Below, piece after piece: positions 6,985 to 14,368 of a stretch of DNA of 15,755 nucleotides. Source of the stretch: Candidatus Omnitrophota bacterium (GTDB lineage: Bacteria > Omnitrophota > Gorgyraeia > 2-02-FULL-51-18 > JAGOUK01); the NCBI GenBank assembly GCA_018061225.1, contig JAGOUK010000008.1, forward strand, positions 1 to 15,755, read 5' to 3'. Both the position numbers and the translations under genes were made by a program. Positions within the stretch are counted from its first letter, which is position 1. The number at the start of each line of letters is the position of its first letter. Under the pieces are notes generated by a model. That model did not search any database. It was not told the DNA's origin and worked only from the letters and a program-made list of their open reading frames with translations.

Positions 6985-8923
6985 GAATCAGATCCACGAG
7001 GTATTTGGCATGATCCACCGGCGTCTCCGGCAAAATACCATGCCCCAGATTGAAGATGTGGCCGGGTCGTCCGCCGGCGCGTTTTAGAATATCGAGTGTC
7101 CGCTCGCGGATCACGCTGCGGTCCGCGTACAAAACCACCGGGTCCAGATTCCCCTGCACGGCCCGATCCGCGCCGATGCGCGCCCAACCCTCATCAAGAC
7201 CAATACGAAAGTCCACCCCCACCGCGTCGCCGCCGGCTTCTGCCATCGGCCCCAAAAGCTCGGGGTTACCGGTGCCAAAGTGAATCACCGGAGTGATCTC
7301 CTTCAGTCCCCGGATCAGGCGCGAGGAATGCGGCGCGACAAACTTACGGTAATCTTCGGGCGAAAGACAGCCCACCCAGCTGTCAAAGATCTGAACAGCC
7401 TGCGTCCCCGCGCGGACTTGAGCGGCGAGATGCTTCGCGAGACCGCGGGTGATCTTTTCCATCAGCGCGTTCCAGCGGCCCGGATCTTCGTACATGAAGC
7501 GCTTGGTCTGCGTAAAAGTCTTCGACGTCCCGCCTTCGATCATGTACGAAGCGAGCGTGAACGGCGCGCCGGCAAAGCCGAGCAGCGGAATATTTTTCTT
7601 CAGCGCCGCGCGTGTGCGGCGTATCCCCTCATAAACAAAGGCCAGCTCGGCCTCCACGTCCTTTTCGATCAAGTCATCGATGTTCATGCCTTCGTCCAAT
7701 GTCACCTTGATCGACGGGCCTTCATTGCGTCCGTATTCGAGGTCCATGCCGAAGCATTCGACGACGACAAGGATGTCAGAAAAAATAATCGCCGCGTCCG
7801 CGCCCAAAAGCTCCTGCGCGCTCACCGTGATCTGGGCCACCAGGTCCGGCGTCTTGCAGAATTCGAGGAAAGGAACTTTTTTGCGGATGTCGCGGTATTC
7901 CTTCATATAGCGGCCCGCTTGGCGCATCAGCCACACCGGGGTTACCTCCGCCGGCTCACGGCGCAGGGCTTTCATGAAAGGACTAGAGGCCAGAAGGTCC
8001 GCGTCCGTTCCGCGGTCCGGTCCTGATGGGACCTTGGGAATGATTTTTTCGGCGCCGGCATTAGCCGCTAACACGGACTTCTTCTGGTCGGCCAGCGCGG
8101 GTGCGCGGCGCGCAACCTCCAGCGCAAAGGCACCCATGGTCGAGTGCTCCGGCTCGAGGTCAACGGTGACGGAGTGAGATGTGAGTGCTTCGGAGCAAAG
8201 AGGGCCGATCGAGCAAACCACCATACGGTTGAGCGCGACGACCAACGCCGTCTCCTGACCGTCTTCCGCCGCCACGCGCATCAGATTATGAATCTGGTTG
8301 GCGCTGGTAAAAAGCGCCGCGTTCAAACGGCCGCCAACCGCCTCGCGGATCGCGGTCTTCAGCGGGCCCAGATCGTCCGGCAACGTCCAGCGATACACCG
8401 GCACGCGGACCACATTGGCTCCGAGGCGTTTTAGCCCGTCCAGAAGCTCGTCATTCGAGACACCGTACTCCTGCACCGCCACGGTCCGCCCTTTGAGCGA
8501 TCCGACTTCTTTATGATCCACCAGCTCGCGGAGGATCTCGCGCCAAGTATTGGGTTCGGGAATGCGGATGGCGATTGGAATACCGAATTCGTTGAGAACT
8601 TTGACAGGCTTGGGACCGCGGGCCACGATGAGCGGAACCGAAAGTCCCTTCACCACCGCTTCCTGTCCGTATTTGGGGCTCAGCGTTTGGATCAGCGCGC
8701 GCGTGCCCACGCCGGTGAGACAGATCAGAACATCGATCTTGTCGGCAAAAAGCTTTTCGGCAAAGAGAAAGGCTTCGGAATTCTGCTCCAGCGGAACTTC
8801 CTTCATCGAAGGTGCGGAAAGACAATCTCCGCCCTGCTTGCGGATCAACTCCGTCATCGCTGAGGCCTGGCGGCTCTCAAAACTCACCACCTTGAACCCA
8901 TTGAACGATTGATTGGTGCTCAT
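6965..8923 (-). CDS. hemDE: Bifunctional uroporphyrinogen-III synthase / uroporphyrinogen decarboxylase (HemD-HemE fusion)
   Basis: A single 652-residue frame joins two consecutive heme enzymes. Residues 1-275 are HemD-like: VVSFESRQASAM, CLTGVGTRAL, ALFTSANQIHNL and CSIGPLCSEAL match the cyclising synthase that makes uroporphyrinogen III. A linker of about 35 residues (275-310, Ala/Lys/Pro-rich) follows. Residues 311-652 are a full-length HemE that decarboxylates uroporphyrinogen III to coproporphyrinogen III: PVWLMRQAGRYMKEYR (R334, R338), FSDIL (D383), GFAGAPFTLASYMIEGG (Y460) and NLGHGI (H628) are the known active-site blocks. I start at ATG 8923-8921, which overlaps the pdxA stop as ATGA. 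The frame stays open upstream to 9166, but that stretch lies inside pdxA and has no HemD similarity. No ribosome-binding site precedes the HemE-domain Met (7975), so separate HemE seems unlikely. Confidence 0.92.
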   Translation of the reverse strand: MSTNQSFNGFKVVSFESRQASAMTELIRKQGGDCLSAPSMKEVPLEQNSEAFLFAEKLFADKIDVLICLTGVGTRALIQTLSPKYGQEAVVKGLSVPLIVARGPKPVKVLNEFGIPIAIRIPEPNTWREILRELVDHKEVGSLKGRTVAVQEYGVSNDELLDGLKRLGANVVRVPVYRWTLPDDLGPLKTAIREAVGGRLNAALFTSANQIHNLMRVAAEDGQETALVVALNRMVVCSIGPLCSEALTSHSVTVDLEPEHSTMGAFALEVARRAPALADQKKSVLAANAGAEKIIPKVPSGPDRGTDADLLASSPFMKALRREPAEVTPVWLMRQAGRYMKEYRDIRKKVPFLEFCKTPDLVAQITVSAQELLGADAAIIFSDILVVVECFGMDLEYGRNEGPSIKVTLDEGMNIDDLIEKDVEAELAFVYEGIRRTRAALKKNIPLLGFAGAPFTLASYMIEGGTSKTFTQTKRFMYEDPGRWNALMEKITRGLAKHLAAQVRAGTQAVQIFDSWVGCLSPEDYRKFVAPHSSRLIRGLKEITPVIHFGTGNPELLGPMAEAGGDAVGVDFRIGLDEGWARIGADRAVQGNLDPVVLYADRSVIRERTLDILKRAGGRPGHIFNLGHGILPETPVDHAKYLVDLIHEQTRR

Positions 8924-9969
8924 ATACTTGATTCTCTCACGCGAACCATGTCGCACGCAACGAGGATGGCATCCACAAGACTGTCTTCGCTGGCAATTCC
9001 CTTGCCCGCGATCTCGTAGCCGGTTCCGTGAGCAACGGAAGTGCGGATAATGGGAAGGCCCAGCGTGACATTCACACCGCGGATCGATCCCCACCGCGAG
9101 TGTTGCGCGTCCCAGTTGAAGGCCAGCAGCTTCATCGGGATTCCGCCCTGATCGTGATACATGCAAACCACGATGTCGTATCGCCCGCCCTTGAGCATCG
9201 CAAAAACAGAGTCCGAGGACAGCGGCCCGTCGACGTTGAAGCCCTCGGCTCGGGCCCGCTCGACCGCCGGCCGAATGGACCGCGTCTCTTCGTAGCCAAA
9301 AAGGCCGTTTTCGCCCGCGTGCGGATTGAGTCCCGCCACCGCGATTCTCGGCTGAGCGACGCCCAGCGCGCGGCAGCCATCACCCGCCACGCGGATGGTG
9401 CGATGAATAAGCTCAGGTGTGATCGCGTCCACGGCCTGACGCAGCGGCATATGCAAAGTCGCGTGCACCACTCTAAAATCACCGATCATCAGCATCAGCG
9501 AAACATGCCGGGTGCCGGTCAACGCCGCGAGCATTTCGGTGTGGCCGGGGTAGGCGTAACCGGCGGCCTTAAAAGATTCTTTTTGTAGCGGCGGCGTCAC
9601 AACAGCGGCGACTTTTTTGGCCATGGCGAGCCGAACCGCCTGCTCAATACTTTCTCCCGCGGCGCGGCCGTATTCGGGACGTATCCGGCCGTATTCAAAA
9701 TTGTTCAAAGGGGTGTTTTTGAGGTCTAGAACCGGAATGCGCGCGGCGGTGTCACCGATCCGGTCAATGGACTTCACCGCCTCGATCATTCCGCCGCAAT
9801 CGATGGCCGCCGTGTCACGCGCGGCCTTCAGCATCAACCCCAGATCCCCGACCACCACCGCACGGCACGCCGCCTGCACTTCCGGCCGCCCCAGCGCCTT
9901 GATGATGATCTCCGGGCCGATACCGGCGGGATCTCCGGTCGTGAGCGCGATCAACGGCTTGGGCTTCAT
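8920..9969 (-). CDS. pdxA: PdxA-family 4-hydroxythreonine-4-phosphate dehydrogenase (or PdxA2-like)
   Basis: A 349-residue NAD-dependent dehydrogenase. In the DXP-dependent vitamin B6 pathway PdxA oxidises 4-phosphohydroxy-L-threonine ahead of PdxJ. Visible motifs are TGDPAGIGPEI (11-21), TPPLQKESFKAAG and GHTEM (125-146), and the metal-binding histidines H173 (TLHMPL), H217 (GLNPHAGE) and H272 (MYHDQG), then GVNVTLGLPIIRTSVAHGT. Between the third His motif and GVNVTLG there is a longer segment than in E. coli PdxA (about 283-297, AFNWDAQHSRWGSIR), and the GHTEMLAALTG stretch also leans to the PdxA2 (four-carbon acid phosphate) subfamily, so the exact substrate is open. The start overlaps the methyltransferase stop by 4 bp and the stop overlaps hemDE by 4 bp. 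Confidence 0.88.
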   Translation of the reverse strand: MKPKPLIALTTGDPAGIGPEIIIKALGRPEVQAACRAVVVGDLGLMLKAARDTAAIDCGGMIEAVKSIDRIGDTAARIPVLDLKNTPLNNFEYGRIRPEYGRAAGESIEQAVRLAMAKKVAAVVTPPLQKESFKAAGYAYPGHTEMLAALTGTRHVSLMLMIGDFRVVHATLHMPLRQAVDAITPELIHRTIRVAGDGCRALGVAQPRIAVAGLNPHAGENGLFGYEETRSIRPAVERARAEGFNVDGPLSSDSVFAMLKGGRYDIVVCMYHDQGGIPMKLLAFNWDAQHSRWGSIRGVNVTLGLPIIRTSVAHGTGYEIAGKGIASEDSLVDAILVACDMVRVRESSI

Positions 9970-11048
9970 GGGTTTTTCTCCAGCAGCACCAGCGTTTCGA
10001 TGTGCTTTGTTTTGGGGAAAAAATCAAAGGCGCCTATTTTTTGGACGACCCAGCCTTGTTTCATGAGTTCTTTGAGGTCTCGCTGCAGCGCTTCGGGGCC
10101 GCAGGACAGGTAAAAAAGCTTTTTCAATCCCGCGTCCGCGGCATCGGCGAGACATTTGAGCGCCTCTGGACTTAGGCCGCGCCGCGGCGGATCCACAAGC
10201 GCGATCGCGTCCTCTGGAATCCCATCGGCCAAGAGCTTGGGAAACTCCGCCTCAGTCCGCCCTTCGCGAATCTCGACATTGGCATAGCCTTGAGTTTGTT
10301 GAGTGTGTCGGGCGCAGGCCATCGACGGACCAACCGATTCGATCATCACGACACGCGCGGCTTGATCCGCCATCATAAAACCAAAGAGACCCACGCCGGC
10401 ATAGAGATCATAAAAAACGGTCTTCGAAGCGTCCCAATCCGCCCAAGCCAAAAGGCGTTCCCGCACCAAAGGCAGGATCGCGGTGTTGGCCTGAAAAAAC
10501 GTGTCGAGCGAATAGTAAATGCGCTTGCCGCAAATTTGAGTCCAAAGATATTCTTCGGCCGGGAGGCACAAAGACCGCTTGCCGATGCCGCCCCAGCGAA
10601 GGCGCCCGTCATCCGATATCCTCACCACCAAGTTCGCCAACCGCTTCGAGTCCGGTATTTTGGCAGCGGCGGCCGCTTTGAGCTCAGGCAGGAAGCCGGC
10701 GATTCTGGGATCCGCCAACGGACAATCCTCGATCGTGATGATGTGCCGGCTGGACCGTTCCTTCATGAATCCGAGCAGATGCTTCCCGTCCTTGCGCGTG
10801 CGGATGAAGGTCAGATCCAGATTGCCGCGATACCCGTACTCTTTGGGCGAGGCGGTGATGGGTTCCAAAATGCCTTCCGGAAGGCCGAGCCCCTCAACAA
10901 AGAGGGCGCGGACCTGATCCTGCTTCAGCGCCAGCTCAGCCTCGTAAGGCAGATCCTGATACCGGCATCCCCCGCATGAGCCGAAGACGGCGCAGGCCGG
11001 CTCGACTCGGGAATCAGGCAAATGAGTTTGGATAGTCGCAAAATTCAT
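9966..11048 (-). CDS. 23S rRNA (uracil-5-)-methyltransferase, RlmC/RlmD (RumA/RumB) family
   Basis: A 360-residue SAM-dependent RNA m5U methyltransferase with an Fe-S cluster. Cluster cysteines are C19, C25, C28 (C-x5-C-x2-C) and C109. The methyltransferase domain shows DTFFQAN (182-188), the SAM loop DLYAGVGLFGF (214-224), DPPRRGL (286-292), nucleophile C316 in SCGPEAL and the general base E351 in KTKHIET. The protein begins almost at the Fe-S motif, so the N-terminal TRAM domain of RlmD/RumA is missing. The size is close to E. coli RlmC (about 375), and I cannot say which uridine is modified. It is the first gene of a five-gene operon. The ATG at 11048 has no Shine-Dalgarno, and a perfect -10 sits only 12-17 bp upstream, so the mRNA may be nearly leaderless. 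Confidence 0.9.
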   Translation of the reverse strand: MNFATIQTHLPDSRVEPACAVFGSCGGCRYQDLPYEAELALKQDQVRALFVEGLGLPEGILEPITASPKEYGYRGNLDLTFIRTRKDGKHLLGFMKERSSRHIITIEDCPLADPRIAGFLPELKAAAAAKIPDSKRLANLVVRISDDGRLRWGGIGKRSLCLPAEEYLWTQICGKRIYYSLDTFFQANTAILPLVRERLLAWADWDASKTVFYDLYAGVGLFGFMMADQAARVVMIESVGPSMACARHTQQTQGYANVEIREGRTEAEFPKLLADGIPEDAIALVDPPRRGLSPEALKCLADAADAGLKKLFYLSCGPEALQRDLKELMKQGWVVQKIGAFDFFPKTKHIETLVLLEKNP

Positions 11049-11056
11049 ACTTGGAA

Positions 11057-11067
11057 GGTATTATACC
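11057..11067. promoter_or_regulatory. Symmetric -10 element of a likely bidirectional promoter
   Basis: GGTAT-T-ATACC is a perfect 5+5 palindrome around one base. On the minus strand it contains TATAAT (11065-11060, perfect consensus) and on the plus strand TATTAT (11059-11064, five of six). With the usual 6-7 bp to the start site, transcription would begin near 11053 (minus) and 11071 (plus). These lie about 5 nt before the methyltransferase ATG at 11048 and about 4 nt before the deacetylase ATG at 11075. Neither direction has a convincing -35, and neither ATG has a Shine-Dalgarno. That fits leaderless messages, but a protein-binding operator is an alternative reading of the palindrome. Confidence 0.5.
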
Positions 11068-11074
11068 CAACAAG

Positions 11075-12043
11075 ATGACCACCGGCTTTGTTTACGACGA
11101 CCGTTTTCTCGATCACGATCCCGGCGAGGACCACCCCGAATCGCCCGATCGGCTGCGCGCGGTCATGTCCCATCTCAGGGATTTGCCGTGGTTTTCCTCA
11201 CTCACACCGCTGGCGGCCAAAACGGCCGACCCCGACCGCGTGCTTACGACTCACTCCGCCGAATACATCGACCGTGCCCGGGCCGCCTGCGAAGGCGGCG
11301 CTCGAACGCTGGATGTGCCTGATGTCGGTATTTGCGCCGCCTCTTACAACACGGCCATGCTAGCCGCCGGGAGCGCCATAGTTTTGGCCGACGCGGTCGC
11401 CTCCGGCAAAGTCCGCAACGGATTCGCCCTGCTCCGTCCGCCCGGCCACCATGCTCTCGCCGGCAGCGCCATGGGCTTCTGCCTGTTCAACAATATCGCG
11501 ATCGCCGCGCGATTCCTTAGGGACAAATATCAAATGAAGCGCGTGGCCATTGTCGATTGGGACGTGCATCACGGGAACGGAACGCAGGATTCGTTTTATG
11601 ACGATCCGTCCGTCCTCTATATCAGTCTTCATCAATGGCCGTTTTATCCCGGCACCGGGGCGGAATCCGAAACGGGCGCGGGAGCCGGCAAGGGAGCGAC
11701 ACTCAATATCCCGATGCCTCAGGAATCCACCGACTTTGATTATCAGGAGGCCTTCAAGGATAAAGTGCTGCCCAAACTGGATGAGTTTGGACCCGAGGCG
11801 ATCCTGATCTCCGCCGGTTTCGATGCGCACGCCAAAGACCCATTGGCGAACATTCGGCTGACCGCGGATTGCTTCGGTTGGATGACATTGCAGCTCATGG
11901 AAGCAGCAAAAAAGCACGCGGGCGGCCGCATCATCTCGCTTCTGGAAGGCGGTTATGACCTGCAAGCCCTGCCTTTATGTGTCGAAAAGCATCTCGCTGC
12001 ATTGAGCGGAAACGAAGATAAAAGCTTCAAAGCGCTCGGATAA
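11075..12043 (+). CDS. Histone deacetylase family protein (acetyl-lysine/acetylpolyamine hydrolase type)
   Basis: A 322-residue zinc hydrolase of the arginase/deacetylase fold that removes acetyl groups from lysine, polyamines or related amides. Motifs are HPESPDRL (20-27), RPPGHH with the catalytic histidine pair H125-H126, DWDVHHGNGT with zinc ligands D163 and H165, SLHQWPFYPGTG, AGFDAH with the third zinc ligand D250, and LEGGYD (Y294 region). All catalytic positions are present and length fits bacterial class II-like members. I choose ATG 11075 because the protein then begins at the family's usual TGFVYDDRF. The frame also has a TTG at 11051, which would extend it by 8 residues over the symmetric promoter. 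The substrate is unknown. It is divergent from the methyltransferase operon and followed by two small unrecognised genes. Confidence 0.92.
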   Translation: MTTGFVYDDRFLDHDPGEDHPESPDRLRAVMSHLRDLPWFSSLTPLAAKTADPDRVLTTHSAEYIDRARAACEGGARTLDVPDVGICAASYNTAMLAAGSAIVLADAVASGKVRNGFALLRPPGHHALAGSAMGFCLFNNIAIAARFLRDKYQMKRVAIVDWDVHHGNGTQDSFYDDPSVLYISLHQWPFYPGTGAESETGAGAGKGATLNIPMPQESTDFDYQEAFKDKVLPKLDEFGPEAILISAGFDAHAKDPLANIRLTADCFGWMTLQLMEAAKKHAGGRIISLLEGGYDLQALPLCVEKHLAALSGNEDKSFKALG

Positions 12044-12058
12044 AGTAAAATAGTAATC

Positions 12059-12265
12059 ATGTTCACCGTTATCGAAATCACCTGCCCCCACTGCTCCGAA
12101 AAGTTCGAAGAAAGCATCACCCCCTACGACGAGCTGACTGAACTCCCCTGCCAAAAATGCGGCCAAACCATCGTCAAAGGCAAAAAAGACCATTGCGTGA
12201 TCTGCGCTTTTGGCTCCAGCGTCTGCCCCAACCTCCAATGCCGCCGCGACTGCTGCGGCGGATAA
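12059..12265 (+). CDS. Small cysteine-rich zinc-ribbon protein, function unknown
   Basis: A 68-residue protein with ten cysteines: C9-x2-C12 and C31-x2-C34 form a classic zinc ribbon (ITCPHC ... LPCQKCG). A second pair C46-x2-C49 (DHCVIC) is followed by C56, C61, C65 and C66. The regular knuckle spacing makes a chance frame unlikely. It lies 15 bp after the deacetylase stop on the same strand and 5 bp before the next gene, so the three are probably one transcript. There is no clear ribosome-binding site before the ATG. Similar small CPxC ribbon proteins are found across Gram-negative bacteria with no known role. Metal binding is the only supportable statement. Confidence 0.7.
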   Translation: MFTVIEITCPHCSEKFEESITPYDELTELPCQKCGQTIVKGKKDHCVICAFGSSVCPNLQCRRDCCGG

Positions 12266-12270
12266 GCCTG

Positions 12271-12786
12271 ATGGTCGACTTGGAGCTTTGGATTAAAAAA
12301 ACTCAACGCCCGGCCGCGCTATTGCTCTTTAGCTTGCTCTTGAGCACTTTGATCTGTCCCGCCGAGGCGCATACCGGTATCGAGATTCAGGCTTCAAGAG
12401 CGCCGTCGCAGTCATCGACCAAAAAAATCCGCATATCCAAATCTTCCTTACTCAAGCTCGTGCGCGATTTTAGAGACCGCCTGGGGAAGGATGAGAACTT
12501 GTATTACCTGGTGAATCCGCCGGGTGGGGCGACGGTCGAGGAGCGGGATGAGGTTGAGGGTGAGATCGTTCACTTTTTGTCGCGCATCCACAAAGACCCG
12601 ACCCTGGATTTTCCGAGCAAATGGCTCAAAGAACTACGCGAATACGAGCTCACTCCGGCCGAATGGGACCAGATCAATCTACACTTTCAATCCGCTCTCG
12701 CGGCATCGACACTCCCCCCGCCAGTCCAAACGACACTGGCCGCCCGCTTCGCCCGATTGCACACGGAAGTTCTGATACAAGCCTGA
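12271..12786 (+). CDS. Predicted secreted protein, no recognised family
   Basis: A 171-residue protein from ATG 12271, five bases after the zinc-ribbon stop. The N-terminus looks like a Sec signal peptide: a basic segment (K9, K10, R13), a hydrophobic core at about 14-28 (PAALLLFSLLLSTLI) and a likely signal peptidase I cut after A33 (AEA before HTG). A Cys at 29 does not sit in a proper lipobox. The mature part is mostly predicted helical and charged (KLVRDFRDRLGKDE, ERDEVEGEIVHFLSRIHKD, FPSKWLKELREYELTPAEW) with no cysteines. The frame is open upstream to 12157, but that part overlaps the zinc-ribbon gene in another frame and is Arg/Pro-rich noise. A periplasmic location is inferred from the signal peptide only. 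Confidence 0.65.
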   Translation: MVDLELWIKKTQRPAALLLFSLLLSTLICPAEAHTGIEIQASRAPSQSSTKKIRISKSSLLKLVRDFRDRLGKDENLYYLVNPPGGATVEERDEVEGEIVHFLSRIHKDPTLDFPSKWLKELREYELTPAEWDQINLHFQSALAASTLPPPVQTTLAARFARLHTEVLIQA

Positions 12787-12824
12787 TCGCCCTGCACCGG
12801 GCGGAGCAGTCGCCTTGGATCCTC

Positions 12825-13697
12825 TCATGCTGGGATCACTCCGGTGCGGACGGAGTGGAAGAGGTATTGTTGGACATAGCCGGCGTGCGCGCCCCAGCGC
12901 TTGGCGGCAAAACGCTGGATCTTGGCGGCGGGAGTGCAGCGGTTGCGGAAATAGAGTTTTTTCATCACACGCTCGATCCAAACATCGATCGGGAAGGATT
13001 CTAGGCGGTGAAAGCCGTAGAGAAGGATGCAATCGGCGACCTTCGGGCCAACACCCTCGAACTCTTGAAGCTTTTCTTTAGCCCTGATCAAATCCACGTC
13101 ATTGCCAATAGACAAAAAGCCGGAAGGATCCGCCGCAACCCGCTTGGCCGACCCAAGCAAGTACTCCGCCCGATAACCCAATCCAAGCTTTCGTAATGTT
13201 TCTGCGTCCGAGCGAGCCAATTCCTCTGCCGAAGGGAATCTCCCCTCTCCGGTGTAATGGTCCGCGACACGCTTCCAAATGAGCTGAATCCGTTTGATAT
13301 TGTTATTTGAAGAGATGATGAAACAGGCCGTCGCTTCCCATGGGTCCTGCTTTAAAAGACGTAGGCCGCGGTACCGCTCCATTCCCTGCTTGAGTAACGG
13401 ATCTGCCCCCAGCAAGTCGTAAACAGGTGTCAGGTTACGGTCCAGATCAAAGTACTCCGACACGCGTTCACGCGTCAGCCGTCCTGGAGCGCAGACGACT
13501 TTGAGGAGGCCTTGCTCGTGAGATACACGAACCGGGACTCCGAGGAGCCGCCCTACAAAAGATCCGTCTTCCTGAGCGGAAAAGCTGAAGGTCTGTCCAG
13601 AATCTAATGTGGCAGAGAGGTTTAGGTCGGGCGCCGGCAGCAGGGTCATTCCCTGGCCAAGGGATGATGATCGGAGGGCGCGGATTTCTTTCGACAA
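12825..13697 (-). CDS. OGG1-type 8-oxoguanine DNA glycosylase/AP lyase
   Basis: A 290-residue HhH-GPD base-excision repair enzyme. The N-terminal OGG_N beta domain (about 20-115; DLNLSATLDSGQTFSF) is followed by the OGG1 hallmark QDPWEATACFIISSNNNIKRI region (117-137). The helix-hairpin-helix is LQEFEGVGPKVADCILLYGF, with catalytic Lys K219 and Asp D238 in FPIDVW. It removes 8-oxoguanine opposite C and nicks the abasic site. This eukaryote-like OGG1 form is the less common choice in bacteria, compared with MutM. The frame begins with TTG (13697), 2 bp after the DJ-1-family stop. ATG 13649 (M17) is an alternative that keeps the whole domain, and neither has a good ribosome-binding site. It is probably co-transcribed with the DJ-1 gene, and both fit oxidative-stress defence. 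Confidence 0.9.
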   Translation of the reverse strand: MSKEIRALRSSSLGQGMTLLPAPDLNLSATLDSGQTFSFSAQEDGSFVGRLLGVPVRVSHEQGLLKVVCAPGRLTRERVSEYFDLDRNLTPVYDLLGADPLLKQGMERYRGLRLLKQDPWEATACFIISSNNNIKRIQLIWKRVADHYTGEGRFPSAEELARSDAETLRKLGLGYRAEYLLGSAKRVAADPSGFLSIGNDVDLIRAKEKLQEFEGVGPKVADCILLYGFHRLESFPIDVWIERVMKKLYFRNRCTPAAKIQRFAAKRWGAHAGYVQQYLFHSVRTGVIPA

Positions 13698-13699
13698 GG

Positions 13700-14269
13700 T
13701 TAGACGCGAATGCCGCGTAACACCATCTGGTCCTTGAGCGCTTCGACGGCGGGACCACCCGCGAGGGCCTCAACAATCGCCAGGCTGAATTCCAGGGCGG
13801 TTCCGGGACCACGGCTGGTGATGACATTCCCCGCCCGCACAACACGCTCGGCCGAATGTTTCACCGATGCGCCGAGACGGTCCTCAAACCCCGGGTAACA
13901 GGTCGCTGACATTCCGTCGAGCAGGCCCAACGGAGCCAGGACAACGGCCGGGGATGCGCAAATTGCCGCTACGATTCCGCCCGAGGCGTGAACTTTCCGG
14001 ATAAGAGCTGTCACCTCGGAAGACGCGGCCAGGTTGGATGCTCCCGGCATACCGCCAGGAAGCACGATTGCCGCAGGGATGTCCCCATGAGAGCCGACCT
14101 CGCGGTCAGCGGTGATGCGGATCCCGTGGGCACCCATAATGGATGCCGATCCCACCCCCGCGACCGTCACTTCTAATCCGGCGCGGCGCAGCACATCAAT
14201 GGGTGTCACCGCTTCAATTTCTTCGAATCCTTCTGCCAGAATCACCCATACTTTTTTAGCTGTTGTCAT
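13700..14269 (-). CDS. DJ-1/PfpI (YajL-like) family protein
   Basis: A 189-residue cytosolic protein of the DJ-1 superfamily. Visible are LAEGFEEIEA with E19 (the Glu that interacts with the reactive Cys), VDVLRRAGLEVTVAGV-type start, LPGGMPGASNL and the nucleophile elbow AICASPAVVLAPLGLL with C104. Length and motifs match human DJ-1 and E. coli YajL, for which chaperone, glyoxalase and deglycase roles have been proposed. Which of these holds here is unknown. GGGAGG lies 3 nt before the ATG. The stop is 2 bp from the OGG1-type gene downstream. Its own promoter must lie in the 14270-14306 stretch or within the terminator that closes the cox operon. I see only a weak TTGGAC-N17-AAGAAC candidate. 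Confidence 0.92.
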   Translation of the reverse strand: MTTAKKVWVILAEGFEEIEAVTPIDVLRRAGLEVTVAGVGSASIMGAHGIRITADREVGSHGDIPAAIVLPGGMPGASNLAASSEVTALIRKVHASGGIVAAICASPAVVLAPLGLLDGMSATCYPGFEDRLGASVKHSAERVVRAGNVITSRGPGTALEFSLAIVEALAGGPAVEALKDQMVLRGIRV

Positions 14270-14306
14270 CGCGCCTCCCGTTCTTCCTGAGATTCAAGGT
14301 TCGTCC

Positions 14307-14345
14307 AAAATAAAAAAGCCGGAGACCCTTTAGCGGTCCCCGGCT
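14307..14345 (-). terminator. Intrinsic terminator of the cox-tatA operon
   Basis: Minus strand: an 11-bp G+C-rich stem (AGCCGGGGACC pairing with GGTCTCCGGCT, one G-U wobble) around a 7-nt loop. It is followed by TTTTTTATTTT. It lies 24-62 bp after the tatA stop codon and before the DJ-1 gene, so it ends the ctaD-ctaE-ctaF-tatA transcript. Confidence 0.9.
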
Positions 14346-14368
14346 CATCGCTCAATTCCGCGTTGGCG

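Noticed and set aside
7280..8026. 248-residue open frame on the plus strand
   Set aside because: It is antisense to the HemE domain, the composition is Arg/His/Ala-rich shadow sequence, and the minus strand encodes a highly conserved enzyme. Long antisense frames are expected at this G+C.
8924..9166. 81-codon upstream extension of the hemDE frame
   Set aside because: It lies inside pdxA in another frame, is rich in Arg, Cys and His with no HemD similarity, and the ATG at 8923 has the ATGA overlap seen at two other junctions of this operon.
9028..9588. 186-residue open frame on the plus strand
   Set aside because: Antisense shadow of pdxA, with Arg/His-rich composition and no domain signal.
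12157..12270. Upstream extension of the secreted-protein frame
   Set aside because: It overlaps the zinc-ribbon gene in a different frame and is Arg/Pro-rich. The ATG at 12271 gives a proper signal peptide.
12788..12803. Small hairpin CGCCC-TGCACC-GGGCG between the convergent secreted-protein and OGG1-type genes
   Set aside because: Only 5 bp of stem and no T-tract on either strand, so not a convincing intrinsic terminator.
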